Positions 12,567 to 22,290 of a stretch of 64,000 nucleotides of DNA are shown piece by piece (within the stretch, counting starts at the first letter, position 1; the number at the start of each line of letters is the position of its first letter). The stretch comes from Rhyzopertha dominica (lineage: Eukaryota > Arthropoda > Insecta > Coleoptera > Bostrichidae): assembly GCA_025024175.1 (NCBI GenBank), contig QCXZ01000041.1, positions 44,325,786-44,389,785 of the forward strand. Direction: 5' to 3'. Under the pieces are notes generated by a model, which saw nothing but the letters and a program-made list of their open reading frames with translations, was not told the origin of the DNA and did not search any database. Position numbers and translations under genes: made by a program.

Positions 12567-12655
12567 TGTTGAATTTAACAATCAGTAACCCTTAATAATT
12601 CCTATGCGAGACATATTTAAGTAAAATACTGAAACAGGTCGAGTGTGTTTCGGAA
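12567..12655 (+). repeat. Dispersed repeat family B, copy 1
   Basis: Contains AATAATTCCTATGCGAGAC followed by a CTGAAACAGGTCGA word and a TTTCGGA word, in the same order as the copy at 50300-50426 (opposite strand); the first block also occurs at 49732-49780. Confidence 0.6.
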
Positions 12656-12779
12656 CAACCCTCTATCTTTGGCAGCTTACCCTTATTTTTTGTTTAGTGA
12701 AAATGAATTAGGTAATACCTCATTTTTAAGGTCTTTAAAAGTCTTTTTTTGGAAATGCGTAGGAAAAAATTAACAATTT

Positions 12780-13400
12780 TTCATCAAAAATTTCTGAAGC
12801 TACATCAAGTTTCAGTGATTAAATTTTCGAAAGGGCTCAGCTTAGTAGTAAGTACCTACTCAAACAATTCTTTAACGTAGTTCCCCAAAGCATGTTGACT
12901 GGGTTTGAAAAACGTTTAACTACTTCAAGTGTCCCTGGAGAAAATTAACTAGGAGTATATAATCTGGAAGCCTTGAGAAGCATTCAACAGGTTATCTCCT
13001 TCCAATACAATTCTTCTGAAAAAACTTCATCGAGGAATTACCTGTTAGCATAAGTATAATGACAAGGTGCCTGGTCCTGTTAAATTTACTGGTTTATTTT
13101 TATTTGACTCCTCATGGTTTACGATGTTAATGATATGGGAACAAATTGGTGATTCTAACATATCGAGATAAAACTGACCTACTATATAATCAGCTAATAT
13201 CCCAGCCCACACACTAAGTTCTTTTGACCATACATAAATCTGCTTAAAATTTCCCCTAAGTTCCACGTCTTTGTGATGGACTTATTTATACGGATGCAGT
13301 TCACTCAAGTTGCGAGGAACAGCTCTAGTACAGTTCTCATAATTTCGCCTAGTATGTTTTCGTTTTCTTAAAATCTATTTACTAGATTCACCCATGTAAA
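12780..13400 (-). mobile_element. Mariner-like transposase relic 1
   Basis: Minus-strand frame 13266-13045 contains LSVWAGILADYIVGQFYL, matching the second catalytic-region block (N-V-W-A-G-I-x-x-x-x-I-G-P-x-F-L) of the arthropod mariner-like transposases often annotated as transposase or SETMAR-like proteins. After frame changes, about 13005-12920 reads KNCIGRR, then VECFSRLPDY and LQGHLK. These align with the 'R-W-I-G-R-x-G-P-x-x-W-P-P-R-S-P-D-L-x-P-L-D-F-F-L-W-G-x-L-K' tail in order. Upstream (about 13320-13265) a segment ending HPYK fits the 'lhPYk' motif. The frame is broken several times and key residues are substituted; it cannot encode an active enzyme. No TIR was found. Confidence 0.65.
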
Positions 13401-13859
13401 AAAGTTTATTCAGTATAAAAGAGTAATTTTAATTTATACTTGCAAAAAGGCCTCAAAAGACCTATTCAAAAATCTAGATGAGGACTTGCCATAGGTAGAA
13501 AATGATTCTGATATTCTGAAAACTTCGAGTGTTACATCAACCTATTTTAGAATTTTACTTTCATATGAATTACTGAGGATGGCTCGTTTTAATTGAAAGA
13601 CCCGGTATTAGACTTCGTATTGTTAGATGTTGTAATATAAAAGAGGAACGAACACTAAGCTGCTGCAGTAAGCCCGTTGAACATAGCGACTGCTTAATTA
13701 CGCAAGCTAATTATTAGAGAAACGTTACAATTCTAGGTATCTCCACAATTTATATAACGAACGCGCTGTGAACTGTACGCGAATTTCAAAGAGGCAACCT
13801 CCGTAGCATTCAAAACACATTTAACTCGGAGATATTAAAACGTAATAAAACTGTAGACG
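13401..13859. other. Unassigned AT-rich sequence
   Basis: Nothing recognised. Confidence 0.5.
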
Positions 13860-14290
13860 TATATCCAGTATAACAAAAGTGAAATCCAAAGTTGGTTCCT
13901 TTCGTGCCGGCGTTCCTCATTATTCTGCTAATCACACAAGAATGAGCTCATCATTAAAAAGAATTAATTTGTTTCTTCGCCGTTCATTATCTTCCGCTGC
14001 TTGTACAACAAACGGTGCTAACTGCTCATCTGCTCATCACGATTATAACACTGTAAACTAATTTTCTAATAACAGCCTAGAGATGTCATTTTCTGCACGA
14101 ATGCAGACTGCAAGATTCGCGAGTGAAGTAGAAACAAAGAAAATTGCAAAATAATGCGGATTTTGCCTGGCCTGGCTCGTAATTAATTTTCTTGGCTAAT
14201 TGTATTACAACACTAAATATAGTGCGCTGGTAACTTGAACTGCAAGCTTCAGTTGCAGGTCGCAGTATACGATAGCGTAACTAGTTTAAA
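13860..14290. promoter_or_regulatory. GC-richer island 5, candidate regulatory DNA
   Basis: Complex sequence with TAATTA-type words (GTAATTAATTTTC near 14180, GGCTAATTG near 14195) and clustered CpG (for example GTGCCGGCG near 13905). The 60-codon frame 13879-14061 has no recognisable domain. Confidence 0.25.
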
Positions 14291-14879
14291 CTTTTTCATT
14301 GGCTTACGCCTGAGTTTAGAATTATAAAAGAACAACTCCAACATTTAAATGAACTATTCGTTAATAAAAATAGTGATGAGATTAGGCTGGCATGTAACTC
14401 ATTGCGCAGTTTGTATCGTAAAGTTATAACAGAAAAAAAATGCAGTCCAGTTCTGATCTTTAACGTTTTGGTTATGTTTTTGTTGTTCGTCACCCTTCGC
14501 AGCGCTCAGAAACATTTGTTGCTCGCTAATATACTCTTCTGGATTTTTCCCTCATACCTGGCCTTGCAAACTATTTAGTGCCTAGGTGAGTAAACTGGCT
14601 TCTTTATCTGACTAAACCGTATATATTGTTTCTTCCTTTCTTGTTGTTACCAAAGCTACATATACCTGCCGTAAACCCCATACATTGGTGTATTTTTTAT
14701 GCACTAATCCAGATCTATTTATGTTTGTTCATCGTATTACTAACGCACGGATAGTTTTTCTTGGTTCTTTCCAGTGCTGTCGTTTTACCGACTATAAATC
14801 CACAAGAACTCGGTTGAAATGTTATCGTTACAGAAACTTTTTTTTATTTGTTTTTACTATTATTTTTATATCGTATTGA
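14291..14879. other. Unassigned sequence
   Basis: Short frames on both strands without domains. It may be the continuation of the pyrimidine-rich tract to its right. Confidence 0.4.
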
Positions 14880-16110
14880 ATATTTTGGGGATCGATTTCG
14901 TCTCTTTCGGCGTCTTTGGTCTCCTGTTGATTTTCCAACCTGGTGTCCCTCATTTAACTATTCCTCAAAATGTGTTCTTCCCATTTTTTACTGTATTACT
15001 TTCGTCGCCAAACAAATCTTCTTCATTATTTCTGTCTAATCTAGACACACTTTCATAGTCTCTCCTTTCACTTTTGATTCCTGGACACAAAAATCTTATT
15101 TCACCTCTCCTGTAATAGTTATATATTATATATATCCTGGATCAACTCTTCAGTAAATGTCCGTTCTTTGCTCTCATTAGTTTCTTACTTTTTCCTTTTT
15201 GCTTTTTGCTTGATACGCCAGTACTATTTCTTTTGCTATTCCTTGCGGCATTTCCGTTTCGCATTCTTCACCAAGTAACTCCTTGTTATTACTTCTTACT
15301 CAGCTTACTTTGCCAAGCCTAGTATTTATTTTTCTTCTCAATTTTTCCCACATATTTTCAATGCTTTCTGTTTCTTCTTACGTGTACAATCTCTTTGCTT
15401 ATTGTTGTCCATCTTTGCTCCTCGTCATTGCTTTTAATGTCTCTTGTAAAGTTTTCTCTTGTTTGTCTGCTATTTTTAACTACTGGTACCAGGTAATGAT
15501 TAAAATCTGCGGCTGCACGTTATTTGTTATACATTTTTCTTCTATAAGCACATAAGGTAATCTATCGCACCACCTCGTGACATCGAGATGCGTTTATAGA
15601 GTTCTTTTTTTGTAACTTGTAACTCTAGTTATTTGCTTAAGAATTTTCTCCGCTTGTGATCGTCTTACATTAGATGTATCTATTTTTATGAATTTGTTTG
15701 CTTTGTCATTTCAGTTATCATTTTCTTTCCTTGTCCGTTATTTGCGTTTATACTTTTCTTTTCCTTTCTTCTTGCTTGACCCTTTTTCTTGTTTTATTAG
15801 TTGGGTGTTCAGTTTTTGTCAATTAATTATTAGTTTATTGCATATAACTTTGAGCCGATCACCTTTTTCCCTTCCTTTGATTGCTATTTCTCTAGTTTCT
15901 CTTTGTTGCAGTTGTTCTCTGTCAGATCCTTTTCAATGTAAACATTTTTTCACCTTGTATCCGGTGTTTGTTCCAGTCTTTGTTTATATTTTCTGTATCT
16001 GCTTCTATCAGAACATAGGTTTCTCCCAAAATATACGATATTATTTCATCAAATTAACAAAAACATTACCGGTAATATCCACTAAGAATAGCTTTCCAAA
16101 CCTTTCCTTG
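14880..16110 (-). mobile_element. Pyrimidine-rich tract; possible LINE relic on the minus strand
   Basis: The plus strand is strongly C/T-rich over 1.2 kb, so the long plus frames (for example 15688-16191, hydrophobic and Leu/Phe/Ser-rich) are probably shadows of a Lys/Arg/Glu-rich minus-strand coding relic. Minus-strand reading near 15590-15470 gives LPYVLIEEKCITNN and, in another frame, DFNHYLVPV. These resemble the end of a LINE endonuclease domain (I-D-Y-V-x-(I/V)-x-x-R ... S-D-H-x-L-V). The flanking minus-strand text is Lys/Glu-rich like the linkers of LINE ORFs. RT motifs were not found. An unrelated purine-rich repeat remains possible. Confidence 0.35.
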
Positions 16111-16560
16111 TCGCGGTTCAGGCTGACCACAAGCCGTTTAGGAATAGCAAATTATAGTTATTATAACTCGCTTACAAACATACAAGCATAAATTATACCT
16201 TGAATAATGCTAGTTAAACACTTCTATTAATATGCTAACCTCATACTTTCGCTGACTTTCTGCTTTTTGCCCAAGTACCGTATTATCTATTTACTGCAGT
16301 ATCATAAACTGCAAGCAGAGCTGCAACTTGGTCAACACGCTACATTCATATTTAATCACCGGTTACAGTACATGCCAAATAATATGGGGCAAGGAATTTT
16401 TCATACACAGTCATGCTATAAAATACAGGTGTGTGTAATCATTACAACTATTTGTCATGAATTTTTTAATGTCCGACCTGCACCTGTAGCACTGATCAAC
16501 ATCGGAACAACTTGTTACGATCGGTGAAGATCACAAACCGTACACGAAACATCCTGACCG
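16111..16560. other. Unassigned sequence
   Basis: The frame 16267-16527 has no recognisable domain; no repeats seen. Confidence 0.4.
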
Positions 16561-16604
16561 GAACAGCTAAACGGCTTTTTTAATTTTCGATTATTAACCG
16601 AGCG

Positions 16605-16650
16605 AGATGCGTATAAAAAGGATCAAATCGACAGTAAGCAGTGAAAGTCC
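16605..16650 (+). promoter_or_regulatory. Candidate TATA + initiator core promoter
   Basis: GCGTATAAAAAGG gives a strong TATA box starting at about 16612, and an arthropod-like initiator AGCAGTG places its A about 29 bases downstream, the normal TATA-to-start spacing. The first downstream ATG (about 16698) opens a frame of only ten codons, so no encoded protein is supported; a spliced transcript, a TE promoter or a chance match are all open. Confidence 0.28.
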
Positions 16651-16990
16651 ATCTGCATTCCAGTGAAGGCTGCCTAGTTCAGACTTTCTAACACGGGGAT
16701 GACAAGCGATGAACCGTTTCTTTTTTCTTGACTAAGGCCGTTTAGAACCAAACGAATAAATGCGATGGCCGCTTGAAAATCTATGAGTGGCAGTGGCGCG
16801 GGCATTAATTTTCTAAACAATGTTAGCAGTATTAATGTTCTTTGGCAAGGCGTTCTCATTCTTAACCAAGCATGAAAAAGAAGCTGTAGTTGGCAGCATT
16901 ATGAGAAATCTAAAGACTTAGGTCTCTTAGTCTCTTACCAATAGGTACATCTATCTAGGACTACTGCAATCAGATATTCAGGAGTAATGG
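16651..16990. other. Unassigned sequence between candidate promoter and mariner relic
   Basis: A 61-codon minus frame (16859-16674) has no domain I recognise. Nothing else stood out. Confidence 0.4.
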
Positions 16991-17400
16991 GTCTAGGCAT
17001 ACCACACACAGTGTTGGTTTTGATACTCCCTATCACCAATAATACTTGTGAAACATTAACCCTTTTTAGACGCTGAGTGTGGCCTTTCTTCATTCAACGT
17101 GGATTCTCCTTTGTCGGCTTACCACCTCATTCAGCATAAACGTTGATTAATCAGAAAACAGGTTTTCTTTTGTGAGACCCCGTCTAGTAGATCCATAATT
17201 TGCTTCCAAAACTGGAATCTTCTGTCAGGATCGGTTTCAGTCAATTCCAGGAGAATTTCCTACATTTAATATTGAGTAATTTCTTATTTATCTAATTGAC
17301 AGCCCCATAAATATGTTCTACCTGTTCTCCTTGCATGCCCTTTTCCCCGAAACTGTCTTGCTAGTAGTTCTTTGTCTTGTCGGCGGTAAATCAAGATATT
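16990..17400 (-). mobile_element. Mariner-like transposase relic 2
   Basis: Minus-strand translation from about 17268 reads EILLELTETDPDRR, then FQFWKQIMDLLDG. This matches the 'L-x-E-L-x-x-x-D-x-x-x-R-x-x-F-C-x-W' helix that precedes the first catalytic aspartate in mariner-like transposases. Further on, KTCFLINQRLC fits the degraded 'i-x-F-(S/T)-D-E-x-x-F' block and LNEERPHSASKK the following 'N-P-H' region. The catalytic aspartate is lost and frames shift more than once. No TIR was identified. Confidence 0.6.
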
Positions 17401-17644
17401 TATCTGTGAATAAATGAATAACTTAATTTTGTATTCAATCATCATTAAGATTTAAATCTTGCGACTTTCAGGAAACTTAAATACTTTCACACAAGGATAA
17501 AATAAAAGTTTACGCGCTATGGTTGCATCGTTCAAATCTGATTTACTGTTGTTTTCTTATGCTAACACAAATGACGCGCTGATATTGAAAAGAACTACTA
17601 TTTCTAGACGAAGGTGAATACTCTAGCAAAGATTTTGGAAAGAA
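17401..17644. other. Unassigned spacer
   Basis: AT-rich spacer; nothing recognised. Confidence 0.5.
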
Positions 17645-19210
17645 ATGTACTTCATTTTCGGCTGCACCTTTAGCTTCAATCAATCTATATATTCGACTAA
17701 CTTTCCACAGCACTGGAAAAAATCTTATTTAGCGCCAATTTTTAAATCAGGGGAAAGACGAATAGTGTTTAATTATAGAGGTGTGTATTTGTATTTTCTC
17801 TTGTATACCTACCGAAAGTGCTGGAATCACCGATTTTATAGTGGTACTTCAACTTGCACTAACCTCTTTTTTCCTGCTTGTATTGTTGACGGTCTGTTGG
17901 AATTTGGTGGCATGGTAGACGCTATATAAATACATACTTCGTTAAGGCCTTTGATCGACTGAATCTTGAAGGTCTTACTGGTGGTTGATGCCGAGTTAGT
18001 TGGCACTGATTGTGGCAATTTCCTCTTCGCAGTTTGTTTTCACTCAGAGACAGTTACGTCCACGGTGATGCTCTGAAGATGCTCACCATAACAATGGGCG
18101 AAATGTCAGAGAAGAGGAAATCATCGCTGTTACAACCAACTAACCCAAAATCTTATAAATGTGGTTGTCATCGTATTTCACTGGTCGCAGACAGTATATT
18201 AAATCAGGCGCATAGGAGAGGTCTCATATGGGGTATCACAGGGTTCTCATTTAAGTCCAATCCTATTTTTAATTTACATTAATGATATGATTTGAAACTT
18301 CATTCATCTTCATTTCTTATTATCTGCAGGTGACTTGAAATCACAGGCAGACAGTGCTTTGCTTCAACAGGATTTGGATGACTTTTATTTCTTGTTCTGC
18401 ATTCTGCATGTTATTATCTTCATCTGAATGTATCAAAATATAGGGTTCCCGGGCTACTTGTAGTGTGGAGGGATCTACTCTGAAGGTGGTTAGCAGTTTT
18501 AGAGGTCTAGGTACTATATAAGATTCACGTCTCACTTTTGTTCATCACATGGATGAAATAATTAATCGTTGCAATAACATTGTTGGCTTCGTTAAAACAC
18601 TTTATATTGAGTGGTCCAATCTTAGGGCTTAGGTATGTACGCTTCTTTAGTACGTTGAATTTTGAAATATTTTACAGTAATATTGGTCCCAGTGTATTTT
18701 ACTTTTATTGATGGAATTGAATCAATGCAGAGAAAATTTGTTAATCATAATAGCTATATTTTTAATAGTTTGTATGACAGGTTTTTGTCTTTCTCTTTAC
18801 TTTAGAAGACAGTGTTTTTATTTGTCCATATTGTTTAAAATTATGCACAATATTAACGACTGTACCGATATTTTGAACATGTTTTCTTTACGATTTGCGG
18901 AATATACGGCGAGAAAACCTCTTTAATTTGCTGTTCCTTTTTATCGTACAAACTATGGCTGAAATTTGCTGACATGTCTTCTTTTCGCTAGGGTGAAAAA
19001 CTGGACATGTAAAGGTGTGGGCTTTTGCTGTATTTTTTTTCGAAGTTTTCAAACGTAGAGCTTTGTACAAGAATCTGTTCGTAGTTATTAAGTTCCGATA
19101 TATTTTTTGTTGTACATGTTTTGATTCTATATTATCAAATAGCTATTTCCAATCATCCAGTGTCACGCTTTTTGTCATTAATTTTGCAAATTTTTTTAAT
19201 TATTTTTAGC
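17645..19210 (+). mobile_element. LINE (non-LTR) reverse transcriptase relic, CR1/Jockey/I-like
   Basis: Ordered RT blocks can be followed across three frames. FPQHWKKSYLAPIFKSGERR then NYRG (about 17700-17785) matches 'F-P-x-x-W-K-x-A-x-V-x-P-I-F-K-K-G ... N-Y-R-P-I-S-L'. YFVKAFDRLN (about 17934-17963) matches the 'D-F-S-K-A-F-D-x-V' catalytic block. GRRQYIKSG and GSHLSPILFLIYINDM (about 18243-18290) match 'G-R-x-Q-x-V ... G-x-P-Q-G-S-x-L-x-P-x-L-F-x-x-Y-I-N-D'. SAGDLK (about 18328) stands where 'F-A-D-D' should be, so one catalytic aspartate is lost. Downstream are an RCNNIVGFVKT thumb-like segment (about 18566), DGIESMQRKFV (about 18710) resembling 'I-E-R-V-Q-R-R-F', and PFYRTNYG (about 18935) typical near the ORF end. 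The endonuclease half is absent, as expected for a 5'-truncated copy. Multiple stops make it inactive; no poly(A) tail was found. Confidence 0.82.
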
Positions 19211-19268
19211 TACTTCTAGTGTTTACCAGAGTTCCAAAATTCTATCAGTTATATTCTTTTGAAAACTA

Positions 19269-19640
19269 CAGGGTGCTGCAAAAGAACATTCTTAATTTTA
19301 AAGGTTAATAAATATTATAAAATATAACATGGAAAATTTTAATTTATCTTGTTTTAAAAAGAAACCCTGGAGGTGGCGTGCATTGTTGACAATTCTGCAG
19401 ACTCTCTTAAACATGTGGTATGCTGGTATGGTCTAAAGACCATGTTTGAAATTTTGGGCCATCAGATATCCCCATAACACCAGGACTTAGATCCAAAGAC
19501 GCTGGCTCTCAATTCAATGCGCGTTCCGCCACCACGATAAGGCAATTTTGCGTAAAGTAGTTTTCTACTGTGAAAGCACACTGCTGGTTAGTCCACATCA
19601 TTTTTGCCACTGCAGGGGGCTGAAACTTCAGGGTCTACTG
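19269..19640 (-). mobile_element. Internally deleted mariner-like element with one TIR
   Basis: A mariner-type terminal repeat CAGGGTGCTGCAAAAGAA begins at 19269, directly after a TA dinucleotide, pointing rightward. On the minus strand from about 19608 the text reads MWTNQQCAFTVENYF. This resembles the N-terminus 'M-x-(W/T)-x-x-(E/Q)-x-x-F-x-V-E-x-Y-F' of arthropod mariner-like transposases. Further on a frame reads VLWGYL, possibly the 'F-L-W-G-x-L' tail. If both reads are right, most of the catalytic domain is deleted and N- and C-terminal ends are brought together. The matching TIR on the right was not found. Confidence 0.5.
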
Positions 19641-20779
19641 CGTCTGTCGGGCCTAACCCTAACTTTCTGTGATTTCTCGGCATTTCATAAGGACTTACTA
19701 AAAATCAGGGAGGTTCTTTTATTGCACCTTCAATGGGAAGATACTATGCTTTTTTACCGTATTGTCATCAAAAAGATGTAGTAGATTATAAGGAAATGCA
19801 TAAAATTTGCTCAATTACAGTTCAGATTTTAGCAAGTGCATATGAGAATATGAATTACTCAAACAATATTTTAAGATACTAAAAAAAAATCTTGCAGCGG
19901 ACATCAGACGAAATGAGGGTCAAGCGTTGGTATATTAATTGGGAACAAATTGTTTGAGTTACGAAGAGACAAACGCTAACTACCCAAAATGTTTACATTG
20001 ATGAAGGATATTTCTTATAGAGTGTAACATAATATTAAATTCATCGTAACTATTTCGTAAAGAAATAAACTGTGTCTCGTAAAGTATTAATTGAATAATA
20101 AGTAGTTTAAGATGACATTTGTTAAACTATAGGTACACAAATGGCTTCAAATAATAATCTTGACGGGAAATAACGTCAGTTTATAAAAGAATGCAGTTAC
20201 TCTCCTTATCATGTTATTGGGACAATTTTTTTGTGGCAAGCTTACCTACACCTGCAAGTGCATAAATTGAATCGTTTTAAAGATGCATTTGACTTGAAAC
20301 GTTATGAATTAATTATAGGTAGCTCGAAAACAAGCTGATTGCTTCGAATGTGCTTTGTTTCTCGTAATCTATCACTGTCATTCTCAAAGAGTACTAAAGT
20401 TATACAGTATTACTGATACTGTGTGAATGACAGCTAGGTCGAAACGATCGTCAGAGTTATTCGATAGATTTCGCAGAGAAAGCACTATGAGGATATGATT
20501 TACGAATTTAAAACAATTAACTTGTTTCCAAGTATCTAATTAACGAATATTTACTTTTCAATCCTTCTTCAAAACATAACGCGCACGCCACTGGCAGGTG
20601 GGAAAGATAATGCAATATGAAAGTACAGTTGTAGCACTAATTGGTATTCCACACATTTACCATTGCTGGAAACTCGTTGGCAGCCCGAGTAAACACATAA
20701 TTAATAGGACGTTTGTTATGTGACACTTCTGAAATAAGCTTAGGAGCCTTTGTACTTAAAGCTGGCTGCATGCAACGTG
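19641..20779. other. Unassigned AT-rich sequence
   Basis: No frames of note and no recognised repeats. Confidence 0.5.
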
Positions 20780-21080
20780 TTTTTGTTACGTGGACTAAGA
20801 AACCACATGTTCCACGCTAGAAGTTGGTAATTTACAGTTATAGTTTCTGTTTATGGCCGGCGCGCATTAACTCGCTTACTTTTTTGATACATCAAGCGCG
20901 GTTAGTGTTTTGCGTGCATTTTTCCCGAGATTCCGTGTAGATGTGTGTGTTAGCCCCGTTTCATTCTGGGATCAACATTCGACAGATGTTCGGCATACAA
21001 GTTTCAAAGGACCGGGACGGAAGGCAGTTTTGAGCGCAAAATGCATAAAGGGACAGTGAACGAGGGTTCAGGTGTCGAAT
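20780..21080. promoter_or_regulatory. GC/CpG-rich island 6, candidate regulatory DNA
   Basis: CpG-rich words such as GGCCGGCGCGCATTAACTCG (about 20855) and CAAGCGCGGTTAG (about 20894), with AT-rich flanks. No coding signal. Confidence 0.28.
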
Positions 21081-22149
21081 AGATTGAGATTTATAATATA
21101 TGTATATATGTAATCGCAGGTAACGCCTTCGGATGAATATCAGTTTCAGGAGGGTTTTTAAAATACCAAAAACTGTTAATAAAATAAGGTATCTCGGAAA
21201 GTTAAAGATAGAAATACTTCACCCGCACGACTTGTATTACATTTATAGACATACAATTGTATATGTAGTATTTAAAAATATCCGAATGGTGTCTCATTTA
21301 TATAGATAACAAACATGTGACATTTGTTTTAGTTATTTACTCTGAGTTTTATTGCCCTTTTAGCTTTCCAAAGAGAAATATAGTTCTCACCTCCACGCTA
21401 AGTACAAAACCGTATGACTACATGAAAGTGAGAAAATCCGGTAACGCAATCTGTTGGTATCACCGCGAAGTAAGCCATGAATTATACCTGCCACAAACTG
21501 AAAAAAAGCTGCGACTACTACTACTACGTAGCGGAATACAGCTGATTAACGCAAACAGATATTACGTACTATCCCTGCCACTTCATTGAAGGCATTATGC
21601 TTTTGTATTTCTTTTAAGTATGTTGCAAGGTAAAAACATTGTATAAAATGTCAACAAAAACTATGGTCTAATAAAAGCTGCATTTATTGATATTCCTATA
21701 TTGAGTTTGTAATAAGTATTTATTGTTTTATATTTTGTTAGGCTTCCCTAGGATGCATTTTCTGACAATTTCTTTTTGTTCCTAATTGCTGAACCATCAC
21801 TAAACCATTTAGTCAGCTGGGGTATCTTTTCTCTACAATCACACATTTCATACTAGGCATTTGCTGCTAATTAAGGAATATAATCCAAGACTATTGTTAT
21901 AATTCGAGAATTTCAGGATTAAAGGACACCAATCTCGGGATCGGCAAAAATTGCTAGGTAAAAATTATATAAGCATGCAAATAACAAAAATCATATTTTA
22001 AGCTGCAGTAGCTGACAAAACTTGTACATGCAGCACTCTGTATAGTACTGTATCGCGCGATTCATGCAATTATAGTAAAACACCAAATGCATTTATTGTA
22101 AATACGAAAAAATTGATTTGCTAAGGTGAATCTGATAAAATAACCAGAT
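21081..22149. other. Unassigned AT-rich sequence
   Basis: A 90-codon plus frame (21317-21589) has no domain, signal peptide or repeat structure that I recognise. Confidence 0.45.
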
Positions 22150-22290
22150 ACGATCTAGTAGGGTTGTGCACTTCATGGTAATACAACTATTAACCGAGCC
22201 AAACCATATCGAAATGCCCGCAGCGCTATTCCTGTGGTGAAGAACATTACCTAGTTTTTATAAGTTTTGCTAAGAAACCAGGATTTTGGC
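22150..22290 (-). repeat. Dispersed repeat family A, copy 3
   Basis: Contains CGATCTAGTAGGGTTG, then ATTCCTGTGGTGAAGAACAT, then TTTTGCTAAGAAACC, in the same order as copies 1 and 2, about 13 kb away. Confidence 0.5.

Noticed and set aside
15688..16191. 167-codon plus-strand frame, hydrophobic, membrane-protein-like
   Set aside because: It arises from a pyrimidine-rich strand; Leu/Phe/Ser excess is the mirror of a Lys/Glu-rich minus strand, and no family motif is present.
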